The notes below the pieces were generated by a model, which saw only the letters and a list, made by a program, of their open reading frames with translations, had not been told where the DNA came from and did no database searches. A DNA stretch of 44,397 nt, taken from Flavobacteriales bacterium (GTDB taxonomy: Bacteria > Bacteroidota > Bacteroidia > Flavobacteriales_D > UBA2798). The stretch spans positions 1 to 44,397 of the forward strand of contig JAIBBF010000025.1 in assembly GCA_019694795.1 (NCBI GenBank), in the 5' to 3' direction. A program made the translations under genes and the position numbers. Position 1 is the stretch's first letter, and the number at the start of each line of letters is the position of its first letter. Shown here piece by piece: positions 1-8,124 of this stretch.

Positions 1-880
1 ATCGGCTTTCATCAAAATATGCTTGTTTGGGAAATGAAATGGAGTAGGTATGAAGTTGCGGTTTCAGTTGACAAGCAAGTGCACTTACGATGGCAGAATC
101 CAAGCCGCCACTTAAAAAAGATCCAAGTGGAACATCAGCCACCATGCGCCATTTTACGGCTTCCTGTAATGCATTTTTTAGTTGTACTTCATCGGAATTT
201 ACATCACCTTTTAAGGTGTACCAATTGGTGTTTTTTATTCCTTGTTTACTGAGGTAAAGCAGTTCTCCCGGTTGCAGTTTGTGAACCTCATTTAAGATGG
301 TATAGGGAGCGGGAATGTAGGATAGATGCAGGTAATGATGTAATGCTTGCTGATGAATGGTTTTTTCAATCGGAAATGCAAGGATTGATTGAAAATCGGA
401 TGCGTAAAAGCAGGTGTTCTCTTTGTAACTCCAGTAGATCGGTTTTTCTCCAAACCGGTCGCGTACCAACCAGTGTTCATTGGTGTTTAAATCTGAAAAA
501 TGAAAGGCAAAAAATCCATGAATCTTATGCAGGAATTTTTCCTTGTAACGGTGAAATCCCTGGAGCATTACTTCCGTATCGGATTGTGTTAAAAAAACAC
601 AACCTTCCTTTTCGAGTTCTGATCTTAATTCGCGGTAATTAAAAAGTTCGCCGTTGAGCACAATAACTTGTTGTCGGTCGGCACTAAAAAAAGGCTGATT
701 TCCATTGGAGCTGGTGTCGATGATTGAAAGTCGACTATGTGCTATGGCGATGGTGCTGTTTTGGAAAAATTCCTGATGATCGGGACCCCTGAAACGCAAT
801 TCATACAAAGCAGCGCGAAGCTCTTTTTCGTAATCCTGCTTTAAACCTTCCGGCGAAATAATTCCGGATATTCCACACAT
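1..880 (-). CDS. asnB: Asparagine synthase (glutamine-hydrolysing), N-terminal part, cut by window edge
   Basis: AsnB makes asparagine from aspartate, ATP and glutamine-derived ammonia in the cytoplasm. Reading down from the ATG at 880 the protein begins MCGISGI, so Cys2 is the N-terminal nucleophile of the class II glutaminase domain. RFRGPDHQ, the HSRLSI motif, LNGELFNY and SDTEV follow, then RDRFGEKPIYW near residues 140-155. The PP-loop SGGLDS of the ATP-pyrophosphatase domain sits at residues 257-262. The frame is open to base 1, so about half of the usual 550-630 residues is visible. I read every codon from 880 to 1 and found no stop. It is divergent from the PBP4 gene, with 77 bases between the starts. 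The family assignment is secure. Whether it makes free asparagine or amidates another substrate (some AsnB paralogues act in cell-surface clusters) cannot be settled here. Confidence 0.95.
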   Translation of the reverse strand, partial: MCGISGIISPEGLKQDYEKELRAALYELRFRGPDHQEFFQNSTIAIAHSRLSIIDTSSNGNQPFFSADRQQVIVLNGELFNYRELRSELEKEGCVFLTQSDTEVMLQGFHRYKEKFLHKIHGFFAFHFSDLNTNEHWLVRDRFGEKPIYWSYKENTCFYASDFQSILAFPIEKTIHQQALHHYLHLSYIPAPYTILNEVHKLQPGELLYLSKQGIKNTNWYTLKGDVNSDEVQLKNALQEAVKWRMVADVPLGSFLSGGLDSAIVSALACQLKPQLHTYSISFPKQAYFDESR

Positions 881-957
881 GTGTCCTGATTTTTGTTTTA
901 AAGATACATCTTGTAGTGTTCCATCGGACGATTTTTCGTTTTATATTTATATCATCC

Positions 958-2445
958 ATGATGAAACGACTGTTAACTCTGATATTATTTTTTTCCATCG
1001 CCTCCATTTCCGGGGCACAAGTGGTGGTAGATACTTCTATGAATTCCCTCGAAAAAGCAGTGGAATTATTTCTGAAGGATCCGGATTTAAAAAATTGTGC
1101 ATTTAGTTTTTATGCCTACAACTCAAAAAGCGGAAAAGTAATTGCCGATAAAAATGGTTCGATGAGCATCGTTCCGGCTTCCTGTATGAAAGTAATTACC
1201 ACAGCGAGTGCCTTAGAAATTTTAGGAGGTTCTTATCGGTTTAAAACTTCCTTGCAGTACACCGGATACATTGATCAAAATTGTGTTTTGCATGGCGATT
1301 TATACATCCGTGGAGGAGGTGATCCTACCTTGGGTTCCAAATTCTTCACTGATGGTGATCCTTCTGAATTTTTAAATCAATGGGCATTGGAAGTACGCAA
1401 TGCGGGAATTGATTCTATTACCGGAAATGTAATAGCAGATGCGGAAATTTATGGTTGGGAAATGGTTCCCAGTACCTGGGCCTGGGGAGATATTGGAAAT
1501 GGATATGGAGCTGCTCCTTGTGGAATTTCCATTTACGATAACACTTGCGTATTGAGTTTTAAAACCGGAGAAAAAGCAGGAGATGTTGCCCATATAGAAT
1601 GCATGCAGCCTTATGTGCCCAATCTCGAGTTTGTAAATGAAGTGTATTCCTCGAATGTTTCGGAGGATAACTCCTATATTTTCGGCGCACCTTATTCCTA
1701 CGATCGTATTATTAAAGGAACACTTCCAAAAGGTCGTGAAGCGTTTGAAGTAAAAGGAACCATTCCCGATCCCGGATATTTAGCAGCTTTTGAATTACGG
1801 TATGCCTTGGCCAAATGGGGTATTGGGGTTGCAGGTATTACGACTACTGTTCGGGAATTAAAACTGGAAAAAAAATACAACGACACCACCCGTATAAATA
1901 TCTACGATCATTTTTCACCATCGGTGGCATCCATTGTGAATCTCACCAACACCTATTCGGTGAATTTGTTTGCCGAGCATTTAATGAATCAGATTGGATT
2001 AATTAAATATGGAAACGCAACGGTAGGTTCCGGCACTGCGGCGGTTACTGAATTCTGGACAAAAAAGGGAATTGACACGAAAGGATTTTATATCACCGAC
2101 GGTAGCGGATTGTCGCGATTCGATGCCGTTTCTGCAAAACATCTGGTGGATATTCTACTTTATATGTCGAGAAGTAAAAATGCCAGCACATTTGAAAAAT
2201 CGCTTCCCGTTGCAGGGAAAAGCGGGACCTTATCTAATTTTTGCAAAGGGACTAAAGCTGCAGGTAATGTGTGGGCTAAAAGTGGAACGATGACCCGCGT
2301 AAAAGCTTATTCGGGCTATGCAAAATCGGCAAAAGGGGAGAAAATTGTCTTTTCCGTGATTGTGAATAATTTTAATTGCAGCACCAAGCAAATGGAGAAA
2401 AAGCTGGAAAAGCTTGCTATTGCTATGGTCGAATTTCAAAATTAA
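958..2445 (+). CDS. dacB: D-alanyl-D-alanine carboxypeptidase/endopeptidase (PBP4, peptidase S13)
   Basis: A periplasmic penicillin-binding protein of the PBP4 class, which trims D-Ala from, or opens cross-links in, peptidoglycan. The three serine-enzyme motifs are visible, numbered from the ATG at 958: SxxK as S75-C-M-K78, SxN as S334-V-N336, and KTG-like K421-S-G followed by T. The large insert between motifs 1 and 2 (about 250 residues) is the S13 hallmark. The N-terminus MMKRLLTLILFF...SGAQ is a signal peptide cut before Q. ATG 958 or the adjacent ATG 961 fits it, whereas an in-frame ATG at 916 would put extra charged residues before the signal. At 495 aa it has normal S13 length. It is divergent from asnB, and the next gene begins about 95 bases downstream. 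Confidence 0.93.
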   Translation: MMKRLLTLILFFSIASISGAQVVVDTSMNSLEKAVELFLKDPDLKNCAFSFYAYNSKSGKVIADKNGSMSIVPASCMKVITTASALEILGGSYRFKTSLQYTGYIDQNCVLHGDLYIRGGGDPTLGSKFFTDGDPSEFLNQWALEVRNAGIDSITGNVIADAEIYGWEMVPSTWAWGDIGNGYGAAPCGISIYDNTCVLSFKTGEKAGDVAHIECMQPYVPNLEFVNEVYSSNVSEDNSYIFGAPYSYDRIIKGTLPKGREAFEVKGTIPDPGYLAAFELRYALAKWGIGVAGITTTVRELKLEKKYNDTTRINIYDHFSPSVASIVNLTNTYSVNLFAEHLMNQIGLIKYGNATVGSGTAAVTEFWTKKGIDTKGFYITDGSGLSRFDAVSAKHLVDILLYMSRSKNASTFEKSLPVAGKSGTLSNFCKGTKAAGNVWAKSGTMTRVKAYSGYAKSAKGEKIVFSVIVNNFNCSTKQMEKKLEKLAIAMVEFQN

Positions 2446-2540
2446 CTCCTGTGAATTGTTGAAAACTGTCTGATGGATTTTTCGTAAAGTTTTGGTTATG
2501 TGTATTTTCTGTGTAAATTAATGCACCAAAACCAAAAAAA

Positions 2541-2714
2541 ATGAAAATAGGTATCAGACATCAGGAGTCATACTCTCGGGGAGAGTTATTACTTCGCACA
2601 TTTTTCGGCGCATTTTACATTGCGATTCCGCACTTCTTAGTTTTAATCTTTTTGTTTATCGGATCGGCGATAATCAATTTCATCACCTTCTGGGCGATTT
2701 TGATTACCGGTTAA
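2541..2714 (+). pseudogene. DUF4389-like membrane protein, N-terminal fragment ending at an in-frame TAA
   Basis: A 57-codon reading frame starts at ATG 2541 (MKIGIRHQESYSRGELLLRT) and runs through one long hydrophobic segment ending WAILITG, then TAA at 2712-2714. The frame continues directly into the next entry: after the stop it reads FPRG and then the ATG at 2727. The combined product would be a two-unit membrane protein. In the second unit the same place reads AVLITGKYPKGMHDF, so the TAA sits where that unit has lysine AAA. One A-to-T change explains it. The hydrophobic stretch, charged start and close similarity to the second unit show that this is real former or present coding sequence. 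I cannot tell a pseudogene from a read-through gene or a base error. Confidence 0.7.
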
Positions 2715-2726
2715 TTTCCACGAGGT

Positions 2727-3179
2727 ATGTTCGATTATCAAATCAAATTACAACGCTGGATGCTTCGTTTAAATGCTAGACTTCAAAACCTGAGTGATGG
2801 TTATCCTGCTTTTGGTTTGGATGCGCAAGATCCAAATGTTGTACTTGATGTTGCATATCCTGAAAACCCAAGCAGAGGATTAGTATTAATCCGTATGTTT
2901 TTCGGAATGATCTATGTAATGATTCCTCATGGAATTTGCCTCATCTTTTTAGGGCTTGCATCTGCATTTGTTAATCTAATTGCATTTTTTGCAGTTCTAA
3001 TTACAGGTAAATATCCAAAAGGAATGCATGATTTTATGACAGGCGTTCTTCGTTGGAACATTCGTGTAGGTCTTTACATGGGCTATTTCACCGATACATA
3101 TCCTCCATTCACCATGGCTGAAACAGATCCAATCGATTGGTCAAAATCCAATGGTGTAGAAGATCATTTAGTTGGATAA
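2727..3179 (+). CDS. DUF4389-like membrane protein, C-terminal part (open after the internal stop)
   Basis: A 150-codon open frame in phase with the preceding fragment. After a basic amphipathic stretch (QRWMLRLNARLQNLSDGYPAF) it repeats the unit seen upstream: RMFFGMIYVMIPHG, a long hydrophobic segment, then AVLITGKYPKGMHDF and WNIRVGLYMGYFTD. This looks like the DUF4389 family of small integral membrane proteins of unknown role. The ATG at 2727 lies 12 bases after the TAA with a purine-rich GAGG just ahead, so separate or coupled translation is possible. On its own it has about two membrane segments. The probable intact gene is 2541-3179 (212 codons before the stop). A strong hairpin terminator follows. 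Confidence 0.75.
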   Translation: MFDYQIKLQRWMLRLNARLQNLSDGYPAFGLDAQDPNVVLDVAYPENPSRGLVLIRMFFGMIYVMIPHGICLIFLGLASAFVNLIAFFAVLITGKYPKGMHDFMTGVLRWNIRVGLYMGYFTDTYPPFTMAETDPIDWSKSNGVEDHLVG

Positions 3180-3198
3180 TCTTCTTCCTTATAAAATG

Positions 3199-3228
3199 AA
3201 AAAGCCCCGAATCATTCGGGGCTTTTTT
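3199..3228. terminator. Bidirectional intrinsic terminator
   Basis: A near-perfect inverted repeat with left arm AAAAAGCCCCGAAT and right arm ATTCGGGGCTTTTT lies between the convergent DUF4389-like and lpdA genes. T-runs follow the stem on both strands, so it can end transcription from either side. Confidence 0.9.
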
Positions 3229-3244
3229 ATTGGGTAATTATATT

Positions 3245-4633
3245 TTATAAATGGATAACCTCTCCGTATGCAGCTGCAGCAGCTTCCATTACTGCTTCGC
3301 TCATGGTAGGATGCGGGTGAACGGTTTTGATGATGTCGTGACCTGTTGTTTCCAGTTTACGAATTGCAACTATTTCGGCAATCATTTCGGTAACGTTTGC
3401 ACCGATTAAATGTCCGCCCAATAATTCTCCATATTTCGCATCGAAAATTAATTTAACGAAACCATCTTTTGCGCCGGCAGCTGAAGCTTTACCTGAGGCA
3501 GAGTAGGGGAATTTTCCGACTTTAATTTCAATACCTGCTTCTTTCGCTTGTTTTTCGGTCATACCCACCGATGCAACTTCCGGATTGCAATATGTACATC
3601 CGGGAATGTTTTTGTAATCGAGTGGTTCTGGGTGGTGACCCGCAATTTTCTCTACACAGATAATCCCTTCTGCAGAGGCAACATGTGCAAGTGCAGGACC
3701 AGGAACAACATCTCCAATGGCAAAATAGCCCGGGATGTTGGTTTGGTAATATTCATTGACCAGAATTTTTCCTTTGTCGGTTACAATACCAACTTCTTCC
3801 AGTCCGATATTTTCAATATTGGCAGCGATACCAACCGCAGAAAGAACAACATCACATTCAATGATTTCTTCTCCTTTTTTGGTTTTCACTTTTACTTTAC
3901 ACCCAGTTCCTTTGGTATCTACCGACTCAACAGACGCTTCGGTCATGATATCAATTCCTTGTTTCTTAAATGAACGCTCCAATTGTTTGGATACTTCTTC
4001 ATCTTCAACAGGAACAATGTTCGACATATATTCAACAATTGTGACTTTCGTTCCTATGGCGTTGTAGAAATAAGCAAACTCAACACCGATTGCTCCTGAG
4101 CCAACTACTACCATGGATTTTGGTTGAGTAGCTAAAGACATCGCTTCGCGGTAACCAATTACTTTTTTACCGTCTTGAGGAAGATTAGGTAATTGACGCG
4201 AACGAGCTCCGGTTGCAATGATGATGTTTTTTGCTTCCAGTACGGAAACCTTACCATCATCACCTGTGACTTCTAATTTTTTTCCGGCTTTAACTTTACC
4301 GGATCCTTTGATAACGTCAATTTTATTTTTCTTCATCAGAAATTGAATACCATTGCTCATTCCATTGGCAACTTCGCGACTTCTCTTCACCATTCCTCCA
4401 AAATCGGCATTGGCATTTCCTACTGTAATTCCGTAATCCGAAGCATGTTTTATGTATTCGAAAACATTCGCACTTTTCAGAAGAGCTTTCGTAGGGATAC
4501 AGCCCCAGTTCAAACAAATTCCTCCCAGACTCTCACGTTCAACAATTGCAGTTTTTAAACCCAATTGAGAAGCACGAATCGCGGCAACGTATCCGCCGGG
4601 ACCACTTCCTAAAACTATTACGTCGTAGCTCAT
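3245..4633 (-). CDS. lpdA: Dihydrolipoyl dehydrogenase (E3)
   Basis: The FAD flavoprotein that reoxidises dihydrolipoamide of the pyruvate, 2-oxoglutarate or branched-chain dehydrogenase complexes or the glycine cleavage system, passing electrons to NAD+. The N-terminal GSGPGGYVAA is the FAD Rossmann loop, and GGICLNWGCIPTKA holds the redox pair C40/C45. VVVGSGAIGVEFA near residue 175 is the NAD-binding loop, AIGDVVPGPALAHVA is the second FAD contact, and the C-terminal HPHPTMSE supplies the catalytic H441 and E446 from the partner subunit. At 462 aa it is full length. No E1 or E2 gene is adjacent, so this stand-alone E3 may serve several complexes. A promoter-like element lies upstream at 4667-4698 and a terminator downstream. 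Confidence 0.97.
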   Translation of the reverse strand: MSYDVIVLGSGPGGYVAAIRASQLGLKTAIVERESLGGICLNWGCIPTKALLKSANVFEYIKHASDYGITVGNANADFGGMVKRSREVANGMSNGIQFLMKKNKIDVIKGSGKVKAGKKLEVTGDDGKVSVLEAKNIIIATGARSRQLPNLPQDGKKVIGYREAMSLATQPKSMVVVGSGAIGVEFAYFYNAIGTKVTIVEYMSNIVPVEDEEVSKQLERSFKKQGIDIMTEASVESVDTKGTGCKVKVKTKKGEEIIECDVVLSAVGIAANIENIGLEEVGIVTDKGKILVNEYYQTNIPGYFAIGDVVPGPALAHVASAEGIICVEKIAGHHPEPLDYKNIPGCTYCNPEVASVGMTEKQAKEAGIEIKVGKFPYSASGKASAAGAKDGFVKLIFDAKYGELLGGHLIGANVTEMIAEIVAIRKLETTGHDIIKTVHPHPTMSEAVMEAAAAAYGEVIHL

Positions 4634-4666
4634 ATTTTAATTTTTTAGATTTAACAGTTTGAGGCA

Positions 4667-4698
4667 CGAAAGTAGCAACTATCCTACTATAAAACAAA
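4667..4698 (-). promoter_or_regulatory. Probable lpdA promoter (Bacteroidota type)
   Basis: On the minus strand TTTG (4698-4695) and TACTTTCG (4674-4667) are separated by 20 bases. This matches the Bacteroidota -33 TTTG / -7 TAnnTTTG pattern with one mismatch. Transcription would start roughly 25-30 bases before the lpdA ATG at 4633. Confidence 0.5.
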
Positions 4699-4744
4699 AA
4701 GAGGTCTATCTAATGATAAACCCCTTTAAGTGGTTGGTAAACAG

Positions 4745-5695
4745 TTATTGCTTGGGCGACATTACAAAAGGATCCTGCGTTTTTTTGCCTTCTTCCGCAT
4801 CAACTCCGGCAAATAGATCCTGGTAATTACAATGGGTGATTTTTAAGGGGTGGTGACCATTGGGTAAATCCTTCAACATCAATTTTCCATTCTTGTCGGT
4901 TTTGTAAATGGTACCATTGGGTAATTCAACAATTGCTTCTGCAATACCCAGTCCTGTTGCCTCATCATTCACTGTAATTTCAATTGAATTGCGGGTGATG
5001 GCTCCAGGTTTGGGATTGATCAGTAATTTGATGAAATCAATGGCAAATCCATCAGCTGCGGAGGTTTGCGGATCATCGATTAAAATCACCAATTCTTTTT
5101 CTTTTAACAAGGGAAGAAATTCAGCCGGAATTTCGAAGGTTAACAATTTTCCAATAGGACCTGTCTGATTGAGTTTGTTCAATGCATTTTCCATAAATGG
5201 AGCACGTTTTCCATTGAGGGTTACCTGAAACGATGAGCAGAAAACAGGAGATTGAAAATCGTCGGCAAACAATTGCAGAATTGCAGATTGAATGGTGAAA
5301 TCCTGAGGTATTTGCAAGGGAAGATGAATGGGTAATACACTTGCTTTAAACTGACTCATGTTGCTTTCGTACTGACCCGAATATCCGTCGCCACCACATG
5401 CTGCATCCTTTTTACCCATAGAGCTGGGGAGCATAATCATATCGGTTCCTTTAAACGCTGTATCCGGGGTCCAGGGATATCCGTGTGGCGGTGTTGATTT
5501 TCCGGAGAAGGGGTCAAACTTTTCTTCCCATCCAAAAGAGAGGTTGTCAATGTCGCCTCCCCGAATCATAATATCCGCCTGAGGAGTACCTTTCAGTACA
5601 ACATAATTCAATTTCCAATCGCCATCATTTGCTTTGTTTTGAGCAATGGCATTTACTGACCACAGAGTGGTTAATGCAATAACTAATTTTTTCAT
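4745..5695 (-). CDS. Secreted protein with C-terminal carboxypeptidase-regulatory-like domain
   Basis: 316 aa, beginning MKKLVIALTTLWSVNAIAQ, a clear signal peptide, so it is exported. Residues about 30-220 form an unrecognised beta-rich region with several cysteines (AACGGDG, VFCSSF). From about residue 240 to the end it reads like a CarboxypepD_reg/CNA-B type beta-sandwich: ITVNDEATGLGIAEAIVEL, then TDKNGKLMLKDLPNG and HHPLKITHCNYQ. The ATG lies 9 bases beyond the stop of the preceding gene (5705-6589), so the two are very probably one transcript. Function is unknown; a surface or periplasmic structural or binding role is only a guess. Confidence 0.8.
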   Translation of the reverse strand: MKKLVIALTTLWSVNAIAQNKANDGDWKLNYVVLKGTPQADIMIRGGDIDNLSFGWEEKFDPFSGKSTPPHGYPWTPDTAFKGTDMIMLPSSMGKKDAACGGDGYSGQYESNMSQFKASVLPIHLPLQIPQDFTIQSAILQLFADDFQSPVFCSSFQVTLNGKRAPFMENALNKLNQTGPIGKLLTFEIPAEFLPLLKEKELVILIDDPQTSAADGFAIDFIKLLINPKPGAITRNSIEITVNDEATGLGIAEAIVELPNGTIYKTDKNGKLMLKDLPNGHHPLKITHCNYQDLFAGVDAEEGKKTQDPFVMSPKQ

Positions 5696-5704
5696 GTTAA
5701 AAGT

Positions 5705-6589
5705 TTAGAATCCGAGAAAGGTGTATTCTCCGGTTTTTACTGAAGTTGTTTTTTTGAGATTTACCTCAAGTGCTTTCCAGGTTGTTTTTTTACCATCCTT
5801 TTCTGTCATGATCATTTCCATGGCAAATCCTTGTGGTCCTTGTGTGAAATTAGAAGAAGGAGATTTTCCTCTGGAAGCACCTGCAAACATGCTGCTGGCT
5901 CCGGTTACATCCAACAAAATATCTTTGGTCACCCACATCTCATTTTTAGAACCTTCTTTTTCATTTACGGCAACCCATTCTTCGCAGGTATAACCTAAAA
6001 TGACTTTCGTTCTTCCGGTCTTCGACATTTTCCAATCGCTTTTGCTGGTGTCGGCAGCTTCCTGAACTTGTTTTTTCAAATCGTATTTCATCACCATGCC
6101 CTGTTTTTGTCCATCGTTCTCCATGAGCATAACGATTTGATTTTTTTCATATTCAGCAACGGAGAAAGTGTGCGATTCAACTTCGCCTTTTTTGTTTTTG
6201 CTATCCATTTCCATTCCGAAATAGGTATTGGAAGAAGAAAAATGATAACGAACCTGTGCAGGATCTCCATCCGCTTTTCCATCTTTTTTATAGTTCTGAA
6301 GTTCGATGAGGACATTGTCGTTAAAGGTGTATTCTGCTTGAACATCCTTTTTGCTTCCACCTGAAAAACCGAAAGGAGCCGTGTTACCGTTTTGTCCGGA
6401 ATTATCTGTTGACGGATTACCGCCATTGTTGTTTTCGGGTTGAGTAGCACGGGTAGTATCCGCACTGGTCTTCGATTGCGATTTGTTGTTGATGGTCTGT
6501 TGTGCTTTTTTCATCAGGACATCACGTACCTGAGCTTGGAGGTTAAGACTTAAACATCCGGCAAGTGCAAATAAGGCTAGCTTTTTCAT
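5705..6589 (-). CDS. Exported DUF4412-like protein
   Basis: 294 aa from the ATG at 6589 (MKKLALFALAGCLSLNLQAQ). The leader can be read as a signal-peptidase I signal ending LQA-Q or as a lipoprotein signal with LAGC; the first seems likelier because hydrophobic residues continue past the cysteine. An earlier in-frame ATG at 6610 would add seven residues before the signal and is less likely. A low-complexity S/T/N/G/Q linker follows (about residues 35-75). The globular part has the pattern of DUF4412 proteins: repeated beta strands, KKTGRTKVILGYTCEEWVA-like wording around residue 200, and a closing KTGEYTFLGF. The family is secreted and of unknown function. It is first gene of a two-gene unit with 4745-5695. 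Confidence 0.78.
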   Translation of the reverse strand: MKKLALFALAGCLSLNLQAQVRDVLMKKAQQTINNKSQSKTSADTTRATQPENNNGGNPSTDNSGQNGNTAPFGFSGGSKKDVQAEYTFNDNVLIELQNYKKDGKADGDPAQVRYHFSSSNTYFGMEMDSKNKKGEVESHTFSVAEYEKNQIVMLMENDGQKQGMVMKYDLKKQVQEAADTSKSDWKMSKTGRTKVILGYTCEEWVAVNEKEGSKNEMWVTKDILLDVTGASSMFAGASRGKSPSSNFTQGPQGFAMEMIMTEKDGKKTTWKALEVNLKKTTSVKTGEYTFLGF

Positions 6590-6641
6590 GGTTGGAAAAT
6601 TGTGAAACAAAATTCGTGATAATCAAAAATATAGCCAAAAT

Positions 6642-6649
6642 TATTTTTG
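6642..6649 (+). promoter_or_regulatory. Possible -7 promoter element for the gene at 6679
   Basis: TATTTTTG matches TAnnTTTG exactly and lies 29 bases before the ATG at 6679, in the divergent gap. No convincing -33 TTTG is seen at the proper distance, so support is moderate. Confidence 0.35.
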
Positions 6650-6678
6650 TAAATTGTGATGAAAAATTTTGTCAAAAT

Positions 6679-8088
6679 ATGATTGAACTAACTGAAAAAG
6701 AGAATAATGACTTTATTTCTGTGTTGAAAAATGAGAAAAGAGCATCACTCTTTAAATTGTTCTCGAGAACGGATAAAGGGAAAGGAGGGGACCGGAAAAA
6801 GTTATTTCAGTTCATTTTCGATAAGCCGTATAGCGAAAAGGAAGATTTTCTTCTTCGGAATGAATTCCGTTTGTTAAAGGAAAAATGGAGGGATTTTTTG
6901 GCCGGTTTATTTTTAAAAAGAAGTACTGAAGAATCTCGTCACTACCGTGATTTGCTCCTGCTGAAAGAATTATTCCGGAGAAATGAATCGGAAGTCTTGG
7001 AACGTGAAATTTTACGTGTGAAAAAATACCTGAGGGATGGTGAGGATGAAGAAGTATTAAAGGAAGTATTGTTATTGGAGCAACGATATCTGATTAACCA
7101 GGCAGGGATTAGTTTGCAAAATTTATCACAGATCCGTTCCATCAATGAAGAGTTGCTGATGATTGACCAGCGTATTCATCGTCGTACGCGACTTTATGCA
7201 GAAAGTGTGAAAGCCTGGAATTACCGCATGTTGCAGATCTATGATCCGGGAGGCGCATATTTCTATCAGCTACCGGTGGATTTATTGCAATCGGAAAATG
7301 AATCTGACACTGAAGCACGATTTTACCTGCTAAAAATTAAAAGTCTGTATGCACCACAACATGAGCGTCTGGAATTATTGTTAGAGATGGTTCAACTCGC
7401 TGAGAAAATTCAACGGAAAGGGTTTCCCAAGGGAAGAGAATTAGCGGTGATATACTCGAATCTCGGAGTGGAATATTCATTTGTTCCGGACTATGATCAA
7501 TCGCTTGAACAATTCAGAAAAAGTGTTGAATTAAAAAATGAAATCCAGCAAATTAATTTTCATCAGATTTTATTTAATTATATCTCAGTATGTATAAAAT
7601 CCGGCAATACGGATAGAGCAATGCAACTCATCGATAAATATGGAACTGCTCTGAATAACGATTCGTTTTTAAGTCCACGTTACCGTGTAGTTCATATCAT
7701 GGCTTTGGTATTTACCGGAGAGATAAAAAAGGCGAAACAAATTTTTCCGGAGCAGTTGAAAGAAGGGAATTATGAAAATTATATTTACCACAGGGTTGTT
7801 CAGTTAATCTTGTTTTTCGAGGATGGAAAAATTGATTTGGCCATGAATGAATGTTTAAATCTATTGCAGACCGTTAAAGGGAAAAGCGGATTAGATCATC
7901 ATTTGTTGTTTTTAAAGTCGTTCCGAAAAATAATGGAACAGTCTATGCAGATGGAGGATAGAAAAAAATTAAGTAACGCTTTTATCAAGGGTATGCTCAC
8001 TGAAACCAATCCCGATAAATTCCTTCAACAAAACGTAATACCGCTCATCTGGTTGAGGAAAAAACTTTTACTTTCACAGGATAGCTGA
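6679..8088 (+). CDS. Large alpha-helical repeat protein of unknown function
   Basis: 469 aa from the ATG at 6679 (MIELTEKENNDFISVLKNEK). The frame is open further upstream to 6565, but that would run into the divergent gene and adds an unlikely peptide. There is no signal peptide, so it is cytoplasmic. The N-terminal ~110 residues are strongly charged helices. The middle (about residues 270-340) has TPR-like character: AVIYSNLGVEYSFVPDYDQSLE followed by FRKSVELKNE. The rest is helical with no catalytic motif that I can see. It precedes the M61 peptidase by 36 bases on the same strand. A scaffold or protein-interaction role fits the fold, but that is inference. Confidence 0.8.
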   Translation: MIELTEKENNDFISVLKNEKRASLFKLFSRTDKGKGGDRKKLFQFIFDKPYSEKEDFLLRNEFRLLKEKWRDFLAGLFLKRSTEESRHYRDLLLLKELFRRNESEVLEREILRVKKYLRDGEDEEVLKEVLLLEQRYLINQAGISLQNLSQIRSINEELLMIDQRIHRRTRLYAESVKAWNYRMLQIYDPGGAYFYQLPVDLLQSENESDTEARFYLLKIKSLYAPQHERLELLLEMVQLAEKIQRKGFPKGRELAVIYSNLGVEYSFVPDYDQSLEQFRKSVELKNEIQQINFHQILFNYISVCIKSGNTDRAMQLIDKYGTALNNDSFLSPRYRVVHIMALVFTGEIKKAKQIFPEQLKEGNYENYIYHRVVQLILFFEDGKIDLAMNECLNLLQTVKGKSGLDHHLLFLKSFRKIMEQSMQMEDRKKLSNAFIKGMLTETNPDKFLQQNVIPLIWLRKKLLLSQDS

Positions 8089-8124
8089 TTTTTTAAATGT
8101 ATTTTTACCATCATATTTTTTCTC

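Noticed and set aside
2489-2540. Inverted repeat GTTTTGGT...ACCAAAAC before the DUF4389-like gene
   Set aside because: Short arms with a loop of about 30 bases; likely chance in AT-rich DNA.
3548-3973. Long open frames on the plus strand inside lpdA
   Set aside because: They are antisense shadows of a fully convincing enzyme gene and have no protein-like composition.
6091-6465. 124-codon frame overlapping the DUF4412-like gene on the same strand
   Set aside because: Out-of-phase shadow without signal peptide or family resemblance; the main frame continues through it.
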